Origin: Ehretia macrophylla
Taxonomy: Eukaryota > Streptophyta > Magnoliopsida > Boraginales > Ehretiaceae
Direction of reading: 5' to 3'
DNA: 64,000 nt
Assembly (NCBI GenBank): GCA_037974665.1
Contig: CM075764.1
Location: 91,084,825 to 91,148,824, forward strand
Part shown: piece after piece, positions 55,928 through 64,000 of the stretch
How positions within the stretch are numbered: the first letter of the stretch is position 1
How the letters are laid out: each line of letters begins with the position of its first letter
Program-made: the position numbers and the translations under genes
Notes under the pieces: generated by a model
Told to the model about the DNA's origin: nothing
The model's database searches: none
What the model saw: the letters and a program-made list of their open reading frames with translations, nothing else

Positions 55928-56993
55928 TGTCACGCCCCGACCCAACCTGTAGAGGCTAAACTAAGGTATGACCTAATTCATTTATGCTATTTGTGCGACT
56001 TAGTCATTTCTTACAATTAATGCTTAACGTTGGTTTAGAACTCTAAAAGATTTTTTTCAGGATAACCGGCAGCATAACGATTGTATTTAGGACCTTTGGT
56101 TTGACCTAATTTCTAGAACACCTCAAAATTTCCAATCATTAATCCAATTCTAACAAAGATTTCTATTTTGTCATCAACCGATATGCCTACTAATTTATCT
56201 CGAAATTCTTGTTTGATTAACAAGCCTAGCATGATAACTATGTCCGTTTATTTTTCAATTCCTGTCATGCAAGTACCTATTATCCTTTAGCTTATGAATG
56301 AGAACCTAGGTGAGACTAGATAGAGTTACATTATTTGCTTCTTCACCTAGTGGTTTAAACACCTATGATAACTACTAATCAAGACAATGAAAGCAAATAA
56401 CCAAATAAAGAGTTCGTCCAAATATAGTCAGTACAAGCCAAAATTAGACCCCAAATAACAATGGGGATCTTTTACAATAGCAACATAGTAGTCTTCAAAA
56501 CAAACACAACGTCCACAAAAGCATCCACATTCAGGCAAGGCACATAATCACTCCAAGGATTCATCAACAATCACATTCTCCTCGGGTACCTGTTCCAAAT
56601 CGGCTTCACCTATGATGATAAAAGAGGGTGAGTCCTTATGAACTCAGTGAGGGGGAATAAGTGATAACGTTTTGAAATCCTTTTCTGGTTAAACTTATGA
56701 AAACCCCTTTGAAAATATGTCACGTAATACAAATAAGAAAGTAAGCATAGTACAAGAATCAAATTGAACAATAGATACAATTACCAATCATTTCAAGGAT
56801 ACGGTGAGCTTTTGCTCTCAAGTTCATTTCTGATAACCATTGTTGTAGTCGGCATCCATCATCCACTTATCACTCTAACGAGGTGTACTCCGGATTGTAC
56901 CCTAAATCCTACGACCCAACTCTCTGAGGGTGGAATGCCAAGTGAGAGAAGGAATTGGACCATGGTAATCACGGGAGCACCGGCAAGGCCTAT
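55928..56993 (-). repeat. 5' LTR of the chromovirus, truncated by the SIRE-like insertion
   Basis: Matches 47866-48908 from its GTCGGGGCGTGACA end (minus strand) up to 56967. The last 26 bases before the Copia LTR have no counterpart at the same place in the other copy. The rest of the LTR should resume after the Copia element outside the window. Confidence 0.82.
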
Positions 56994-58195
56994 TGTTAGC
57001 CTAAAAGGCTTCTAAATCTTGGTTTTGATGATCACAAACCATAAACGTGTTTAATGAGTTTGCTCAGTGTGCAAAAACAAGGATGAATCAAGTTTGACTC
57101 TGACTTCAAGATTATCGAACTAAAGAAGGAAGAAGAACATCCATCAACTTAAGGAGAAGATTCGAAGAATGAAGATGAAGTTATAAGGATGGAGACGGAA
57201 GTCATAAGGGGTACCGGTTGAGACTTGACTAGGGTTTTTAGGGCTTGCAAAAAGTATATGCTCAATAGTGATTCTCAAACAATGTTTTTAAAATGTGTGT
57301 TTTTGTACCTTACAAAATTTGTTCAAAAGAATCTTTTTAAATGAACCCAACCCTTACAGTCTTGGTTTCACCAGACGACCCCTCAGAGACCGGTCGACCG
57401 GTGGCCAAAGGGTCGTTCGCGTGAGACCCGTTCACTAGACGAGGGTCTCTCGACCGGTCGATCGGTGAACAGGGGTCGACCGGTCGGACTAAAAATACTG
57501 ATTCAAAAAATAGCCGTTAGTGAATATTGGGAGCATTAATTATACCATTTTTTCAGCTCTATTAAGTGCTCTCAACTACAACATTTGAAGGTATTGATTC
57601 AAAGAAATTACACTTGAGTTCTTTCATGATCTTAATCTTTGAATCATCATTGAGCTATACTTGAGCAAGAAATTGTGAGCAATATTGTGAGAAAACAATC
57701 ATTGTATTCGTCTACCCTAAAAAGAGGGCTTTTATTGTAATTCTCAAATGCTTATCAAAAGAGAGAGTTAAACACTTTGAAAGGAATGATTTCATTGTCA
57801 AAGGTGTTGAAGTGAAAGCTTTGTATTGAGAAGAGTTATTTTTCTATTATAAATCTTGAACTACCATTGTAGTTGGTTTGTGGACTCACCAACATTTGAA
57901 GAGCCACCATAGTGAAGATTGTTGAAATCCTAAGCGGGGAGCTTAGGTCATGGACTTAGACGGGGGCCGAACCACGCTAAAATCGCGATTTGCAATCTCT
58001 TTCTCTCAATTCTCTCTTTGCATTACTTTCTGCACACCAAGTGTTTGATAAATTGTCTCACTTTATGTTGCTAGAGTGCATTTCTATTTAAGATTGTTTT
58101 TGATTAATCATTGCTAGTATATTGACTAATTGAAATAGTACTATTGCCTATATAACCTAATTCACCCCCCTCTTAGGTTTAATTAAGGGACAACA
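56994..58195 (+). repeat. 5' LTR of the SIRE-like element
   Basis: 1202 bases, TGTTAGCCTAAAAGGC...GGGACAACA. Its 5' part carries a cluster of CGGTCGACCGGT-type palindromes (57385-57485). The pentamer before it is CCTAT; the matching right flank is outside the window. Confidence 0.85.
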
Positions 58196-58197
58196 AG

Positions 58198-58214
58198 TGG
58201 TATCAAGAGCTAGG
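58198..58214 (+). promoter_or_regulatory. Primer-binding site (initiator Met tRNA type)
   Basis: TGGTATCAAGAGCTAGG, two bases after the LTR, in the form usual for SIRE-like Copia elements. Confidence 0.88.
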
Positions 58215-58253
58215 ACTTTGCATATAGCTTAACATCTAGCAAAGAAAAGATAA

Positions 58254-60079
58254 ATGACAAACAATACTACTTCTCCTTATTTTGAAGGTTACTCTACTAA
58301 TAGGCCTCCATTGTTTATAGGTACAAATTTCAACTATTGGAAAAACAAGATGGAGACATACATACAATCCGTTGACTATGCTCTATGGTCACTAGTAGAA
58401 GATGGTCCTTATGTTCCAATGAAGGAGGTAACGGTTAAAGATGCCCCAAATACAAGTGAAGTTGAGAATGTCAAAACCGTTCAAGTTCCCAAGGAAAGGA
58501 AAGAGTTCAATGATCAAGACATTAGCATGATGACCAAGAACTCAAGAGCCAAGAACATTCTCTATTGTGCTCTAAACGAAATCGAGTATAGTCGTGTGAG
58601 TCAATGTAAAACTGCTCACGAGATTTGGAAGATGCTACACATGCCTTATCAAGGAACACCTCAAGTGAAGAATACCAAAATTGATCTTCACATTCATGAG
58701 TATGAATTGTTTCGTATGAAGCCGGAGAATCACTAAATGAAATGCATAAAAGATTCTCCATAATCGTAAACAACTTAAGTGCTCTTGGGAAGAAGTATCC
58801 AAATGAAGAACTTAACCGGAAGATTCTTATGGCTCTTCCAAAGGAATACAAACCAAAGGTGACATCTATTAGAGAATCAACCGATCTCTCCACGATTATG
58901 ATGCATGAGCTCATTTGCAATCTTGAAATGGAGGAACTTGTATTAAATCAAGAAAAAATATGAGATGAAGAAGAAAAGAAGACAAGGAAATCACTTGCTC
59001 TCATTACTCAATCTCAATCAAGTGATGAAGATAAAGACGATAGCGATCATGATGAACTTGCACTTCTTGCAAAAATTTTTAATAAGTTCTTGAAATACAA
59101 AAAGATGAAGAGAGAAGAGCCCATCAACAACAAAGTCAAGAGAAGATTCAAAGAAAAAATAGAAAAGACCAAAGAAGAGATAAAATGCTTCAATTGTGAC
59201 AAATTGAGACACATCAAAGCAAAATGTCTAAAATTGATCAAAGGAAAGCAAAAGGCAATGAAGGCGTGCGTTGAGGATGATGTATCAACCGGTGATGAAA
59301 GTGGAAGCGAAACCGAAGTGGCCAATTTTGTGTGCTTCATGGCTAGAGATGATGAGGTAACTTCTTCATCTTGTGATGAATCTTCTTCTTTGTCTTCTAA
59401 TGATGATGAATGTACATTTGAGGAACTAACAAATGAATTTTCAGAACTACATAATAGCTTTCTTCTTGCTCATTCAAAAGTAAAGAATCTTCAAAAAGAA
59501 AATTATGAACTTCAAAAGGAAATTAAGGAACTTAGAGATGAAAATGATACTCTTACCAAAGAAATGTGTGAATACTATCATTTAAAGTCCAAAAATGAAT
59601 TAGAAATCAAAGATTTTGAAAAACAAGTTCTTGGCCTACAAAATGATCTAGCTAGATTTTCAAAAGGAACAAAGACCTTGGATGAAATTCTTGGTTCTTA
59701 AAAATCACCACTCGACAAGGGTGGAATTGGCTATGAGCCATTTTTTAAACCAACATCTTCAAAAACCATCTTTGTAAAAGCTTCTCAATCCTCAATTGTC
59801 CATCCACCATTAAAAGAATCACAAAAAGTACCATTTGACAAAAAGGGAATTGGCTATAAGCCATATCAAAAAGGGTTGCAAAATTATTTTGTCAAAGCAT
59901 CATCCTCTTGGAATGAAGCCTCAACATCAAGAGGATCGTTTAAAAGATGTACTTATTGTGAGAAGATAGGTCACAATGCATCACGATGTAGATTTAGAAA
60001 TATGGTGGGAAGAGATTCTCATATTCCTTTATGGCTTAGACCCAAATGGGTTGTTAGATGTGTTAGGACTTCGTACTAA
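58254..60079 (+). pseudogene. gag: SIRE-like gag, broken by a frameshift and stops
   Basis: ATG 58254 opens the Copia gag domain (RPPLFIGTNFNYWKNKMETY). A one-base deletion near 58726 shifts the frame (KPEN then SLNEMHKRFS). The second frame continues from 58742 to 60079 with TGA at 58961 and TAA at 59699, where the family has QKSP. The first knuckle is CFNCDKLRHIKAKC, with its Gly changed to Arg. The second is intact (CTYCEKIGHNASRC, near 59949-59990). A long coiled coil (about 59440-59660) lies between them. Particle formation and RNA binding are the known role. The start context matches other members. Confidence 0.9.
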
Positions 60080-60155
60080 CACAAAAGGACCCAATAGAAC
60101 CTTGGGGACCAAAATAAACTTGATTTGTTTCTATAAATGATAGGTTGCTCTAAAG

Positions 60156-61211
60156 GTGAAATATGAAGATACTTGGGTTATTGATAGTGGGTACTCAAGG
60201 CACATGACGAGAGATGCATCTTTCTTTTATGAGATTGACAGAAACTTCAAAGGTAAAGTTAGCTATGGAGGAAATGAAGGAGGCAAAGTCATTGGTAAGG
60301 GTAGCATAGAAGATATAAACTCTCTTTCTATTCATGATGTCTTGTATGTTAAAGGTTTTAAACATAATTTACTAAGTGTAAGTCAATTTTGTGATAATGG
60401 ATTTAGAGTTGAATTTCTATCTACTTGTTGCAAGGTGTATGATAAAGATGATAAAGTAATATTTGTTAGAAATAGATGTGATAATGTATATGTAATCAAT
60501 CTTCATGAATTGAAGTGTCAAAATGTGATATGTTTAGTTACCATTAATGAAGATTCATGGTTATGGCATAGAAGACTTGGTCATGCTAATATGGATTTAC
60601 TTGTTAAGCTTTCGAGAAAAGAACTTGTCATAGGTCTTCCTAAGACTAGATTTCAAAAAGACCATCCATGTAATGCATGTCAATTTGGAAAACAACATAA
60701 GACATCATTCAAAACAATTAGCAAGGTAACAACATCAAAAGCTTTACAAAAATTACATATGGATCTATTTGGTCCAATGGATGTGGCAAGTCTAGGAGAA
60801 TCTAGATATGTCTATGTTAGTATAGATGATTACACTAGATTCACATGGGTAAGACCTCTTGCACATAAAAATGATGCCTTTAATGAATTTGCTAAACTTT
60901 GTAACAAAGTGCAAAATGAGAAAGGCTATTACATAAATTGCATTCATAATGATCAAGGCACTGAATTTATAAAGGCATCTTTTATGTATTATTGTGAAGA
61001 ACGTGGCATTGAACATAATTTTTCAGCTCGTAGAACTCCTCAACAAAATAGGGTAGTAGAAAGGAAGAATCGCACATTACAAGAAATGGCAAGAACAATG
61101 TTGAAAGAAAACAACTTGCCAACATACTTTTGGGGTGAAGGCATAAATACCGCATGTTATGTGTTAAATCGTGTGCTAATTAGACCTTTTTTTAAAGAAA
61201 ACATCGTATGA
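60156..61211 (+). pseudogene. pol: SIRE-like protease and integrase
   Basis: 351 open codons. The protease site is WVIDSGYSRHMT at 60174-60209 (relatives have Cys where Tyr stands). The integrase zinc part is WLWHRRLGHANMDLLVKL with CNACQFGKQHKT, all four ligands present. The core has LHMDLFGPM, NDQGTEF and TPQQNRVVERKNRTLQEMAR, giving D, D and E. The frame ends at 61211 because of an indel near 61195; the next segment (TSYELWKGRVPNVSHFKVFG) continues in another frame. The integrase core is therefore open but its tail is displaced. Confidence 0.92.
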
Positions 61212-63300
61212 ATTATGGAAAGGTAGAGTACCAAATGTATCTCATTTTAAAGTGTTTGGTTATAAGTGTTTCATCTTTAATACAAAAGAACATCTTGGCA
61301 AATTTGATTCGAAATCGGATGAAGGACTTTTTATGGGTTATTCTTCAAGAAGTAAAACTTATAGAGTCTTTAACAAAAGAAACATGCTTATCGAAGAGTC
61401 TATACATGTGGATTTTGATAAAACTAATCCTTTTGCTCCGAAAAAGAATGATAATGATGTAGGTGTTTCCGAAGTTGACACTCAAATCTTACCTACAACC
61501 ATCGGTAATTAGGGAACCTCAAAGGATCTAAAGGAGACAAATATTGAACAAGGTCAAACCTCAAAGGATGGTGAAACTCTAGAAAATCCACAAGGAAATG
61601 TACAACCAATGCAAAATGATCAAGAAGTGACAACAAATGATAATCTACCAAAATGTTGGAAGTTTGTAAGAGATCACCCAAATGACCAAATTCTTGGTGA
61701 TCCTTCAAAGGGAGTAAGAACTTGCTCTAATCTAAATGCATATTGTGAACATATTGATTTTCTTTCTCAAGTAGAGCCTAAAAATGTTAAAGAAGCTTTA
61801 GATCATGAAGATTGGATAGTTGTCATGCATGAAGAATTAAATCAATTTGAAAGAAGTAAAGTGTGACATCTAGTTGAAAAACCTAAGGACTATCCTATAA
61901 TTGGTACAAAATGGGTTTTTAGAAATAAGTTAGATGAATCTGGGATTGTAACTAGGAACAAAGTTAGACCAGTGGCTCAAGGGTATAATCAAGAAGAAGG
62001 GATAGATTATGATGAGACTTTTGTTCCAGTGGCTAGACTTGAATCCATTCGTATGCTTCTTTCTTTTGCATGTTTTATGAACTTTAAATTATATCAAATG
62101 GATGTAAAAAGTGTCTTTCTAAATGACTATCTTAAAGAAGAAGTATATGTGAAACAACCACCCGGATTTGAGAACACTAACTTGCCAAATCATGTATATA
62201 AACTAGATAAGTCATTATATGGCCTTAAGCAAGCATCTAGAGCATGGTATGATAGGCTTAGCAACTATTTGCTTGAAAAAGGGTTCACTAGAGGCAAATT
62301 AGATTCCACTCTCTTTGTCAAAACAAAATGCAAAGATATATTGCTTGTACAAATTTATGTTGATGATATAATTTTTGGTGCTACTAATGAATCTCTTTGT
62401 GAGTATTTCTCTAAGTGTATGCACAAGGAATTTGAGATGAGTATGATGGGATAATTGAATTTCTTTCTCGGACTCCAGATCAAGCAAACACAATAGGGTA
62501 CTTTTATCAATCAAGCCAAGTACACTAAAGAACTTATCAAAAAATTCGGACTTGAGTCAACAAAAGAAATGATTACACCAATGTCAACATCAATCAAGCT
62601 TGACAAAGATGAGGAAGGTAACAAGGTAGATGAAAAGCAATATCGAGGTATGATTGGAAGCCTTCTTTATTTAACTGCTTCTAGAGCCAATATTGTATTT
62701 GTTGTGTGCTTATGTGCTCGTTTTCAATCATGTCCTAAAGAGTCTCACTTAAATGCTGTAAAAAGAATCATTAGATATCTTAAGGGGACTATAGATTTAG
62801 GATTATGGTATCCAAAAGACACATCATTTGAACTGGTAGGATATTCGGATGTGGATTATGCAGGAGATCGTGTAGACAGAAAAAGTACTAGTGGATGCTG
62901 TCAATTTCCAGGACATTCATTAATCTCTTAGTCTAGTAAAAAACAAAATAGTGTAGCTCTCTCTACGGCTGAAGCTAAATATATATCTGCTGGAAATTTT
63001 GTGGCACAAATTCTTTGGATGAAACAAAATTTGTTTGATTATGGTCTTATGTATGATAGTGTGCCTATTAAATATGATAATACAAGTGACATTAATCTCA
63101 CTAAAAATCTCATTCAATACTCCAGAACAAAACATATTGAAATTAGACATCATTTTATTCGCAATCCTGTTCAAAAAGGAGATGTTGTGCTCAACTTTGT
63201 TGATTCTGCGAATCAATTAGCTGATATTTTTACCAACCCATTGCATGAGACTCAATTTTGTGTGATAAGAAGAGAGTTAGGTATGCTTAAAATGTGTTGA
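61205..63300 (+). pseudogene. pol: SIRE-like integrase tail, reverse transcriptase and RNase H
   Basis: One frame with stops at 61510 (TAG), 61864 (TGA), 62452 (TAA), about 62497 (TAG) and 62929 (TAG). Several stand where relatives have Trp or Gln codons. Reverse transcriptase runs from KWVFRNKLDESGIVTRNKVR through FKLYQMDVKSVFLN, SLYGLKQASRAWY and the catalytic YVDD (about 62357-62368). RNase H starts LVGYSDVDYAGDRVDRKSTS and ends with LSTAEAKYISA and a RTKHIEIRHHFIR block. The end of the polyprotein (LADIFTNPLHETQFCVIRRE, LGML) is intact to the stop at 63300. It is inactive because of the stops. Confidence 0.92.
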
Positions 63301-63769
63301 AAAGTGTAACTTGAAGTTTTTTTTGGTGTATTGCAATTTCTGATAGAAAGTGCACCACCGGAAGAGGGGTATTCCACCGGTCGATCGGTGAAGCACACCC
63401 TCGTCCGGTGAACGTGCCTCGGGCAGACGAGGGTATAACACAGGACGACCAGCGCGTTCACCCTCGTTCGGTCACGGCACTAACAGGCAAAAGGTTTAAA
63501 ACTTCAAAATTCATCTTCAAACCACAATTCTTCTTCATTCACAACTCTTCAAATTCTCTCCCACTTCAATTCCACTACTTTGCATTGTCTTCTATTATCT
63601 TCAAAATCTCATCCTTACATTGCAAACAAAAAAGCCAAACTTCCAAGCTTCACAACTCATCCAATTTTTTTTCAAAACTTTTCCAAAACTCTTTAGCAAT
63701 CTTTGTTGCACCCCAAGTGCTCGACAAAATTCCTCAACCAAACTTTATTGCCAATTCTCTTGCATACTC
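63301..63769 (+). other. Spacer between pol and the post-pol ORF
   Basis: Contains CACCGGTCGATCGGTG and related CpG-rich words (63350-63470) like those in the LTR, then a CT/CA-rich leader without ATG-rich frames up to the ORF at 63770. An ORF at 63408-63857 overlaps the leader in another frame and shows no domain. Confidence 0.6.
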
Positions 63770-64000
63770 ATGGCATCATCATCTCGACAAGCATCTAAGA
63801 GACAAAGGACTGTATTTAGGCTTCATACCGTTGATCCCTGGGATCCAATGTATGTGATCGCACCAGGAGATTTTTCTAAAAAAGATATATTATGGGATAA
63901 ACGCATTGATCCTTCAGACTTTTTAGATTTCACTCGTCCCCATAAACTGCTTCGTCATCAACAATGGCTTCCCTTGTTTGGACTCGAGGACATCAACTGT
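63770..64000 (+). CDS. Post-pol ORF of the SIRE-like element, partial at window end
   Basis: ATG 63770 starts 77 codons without a stop up to the last base of the window, in the pol orientation. The N-terminus is short, Ser-rich and basic (MASSSRQASKRQRTVFRLHT), followed by a mixed region with Asp-Pro and Trp (VDPWDPMYVIAPGDF, then DPSDFLDFTRPHKLLRHQQW). SIRE-lineage elements often carry an extra ORF here, sometimes called env-like. No signal peptide or membrane segment is visible in this part, so I would not call it an envelope. Because it is open while pol is riddled with stops, it deserves the rest of its sequence. Function unknown. Confidence 0.6.
   Translation, partial: MASSSRQASKRQRTVFRLHTVDPWDPMYVIAPGDFSKKDILWDKRIDPSDFLDFTRPHKLLRHQQWLPLFGLEDINC

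Larger units (their letters stand above)
47866..56993 (-). mobile_element. Gypsy chromovirus (Del/Tekay-like), minus strand, decayed
   Basis: On the minus strand: a 5' LTR remnant (56993 down to 55928), primer site, gag (55679-54515), pol with protease, reverse transcriptase, RNase H, integrase and a chromodomain-like end (to 51146), polypurine tract, and a 3.2-kb 3' LTR (51105-47866). Stops and frameshifts break every domain. The 5' LTR is interrupted by a SIRE-like Copia element at 56994, so its remainder should lie beyond the window. The element itself interrupts the Athila-like leader. Confidence 0.9.
56994..64000 (+). mobile_element. SIRE/Maximus-like Copia element, runs off the window
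   Basis: A 5' LTR (56994-58195), primer site, gag, protease-integrase-reverse transcriptase-RNase H (to 63300), a spacer, and a further ORF from 63770 that is open to the window end. The 3' LTR is not reached. The large acidic, coiled-coil gag with two CCHC knuckles, the QSQSSDED-type linker, and the extra ORF after pol are typical of this lineage. Gag and pol carry several stops and three or more frameshifts. Confidence 0.88.

Overview
The window looks like nuclear DNA of a flowering plant, probably a eudicot. It is AT-rich and gene-poor. Most of it is nested LTR retrotransposons of plant type: Copia elements, a Gypsy chromovirus, Athila/Tat-like non-autonomous elements and TRIMs. It also holds MITEs, a hAT-type element and long microsatellites. 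Two host loci can be recognised. One is a broken F-box/FBD/LRR gene (2082-3758). The other is an intact single-exon DUF247 (UPF0481) gene (35442-36788). The species cannot be named from the sequence.

Layout. 1-2081: CA-rich and TG-rich simple repeats facing each other, then the upstream region of the F-box pseudogene. 3973-9220: a Copia element with 1-kb LTRs that keeps gag but has no pol (TR-GAG type). 10673-11020: probable Copia solo LTR. 11166-19560: a Tnt1/Tork-like Copia element with a perfect target-site duplication (CTAAT). Its long leader carries four tRNA-like modules, a near-perfect inverted repeat and three hairpins with a shared loop. Its gag is split by a 2.5-kb Gypsy solo LTR (13659-16176, duplication AACAT). 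19643-20364: scrambled LINE remnants. 21141-22260: a tandem repeat interrupted by a MITE with an AAT/ATT palindrome. 23771-31318: a LARD-type Gypsy element with a 63-bp minisatellite and no pol. 31447-34147: a hAT-type element and two MITEs. 35442-36788: the DUF247 gene.

40238-47255 is a non-autonomous Athila-like element. Inside it two TRIM elements lie head to head and share a single outer target-site duplication (TTTGG). The pair interrupts a small ORF for a predicted one-helix membrane peptide. From 45690 the nesting goes three deep. The Athila-like LTR plus a second leader copy is interrupted by a minus-strand chromovirus (47866-56993). The 5' LTR of that chromovirus is interrupted by a SIRE-like Copia element (56994 to beyond the window end). 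The SIRE-like element has decayed gag and pol and then a further ORF that is still open at the window end.

Function. Apart from DUF247, no gene here appears able to make a full-length known protein. The retroelement ORFs carry stop codons and frameshifts, many of which look like C-to-T/G-to-A transitions. The features most worth a second look are the hairpin set and tRNA-like modules in the Copia leader, the single-TSD TRIM pair, the small membrane ORF in the Athila-like element, and the post-pol ORF of the SIRE-like element.
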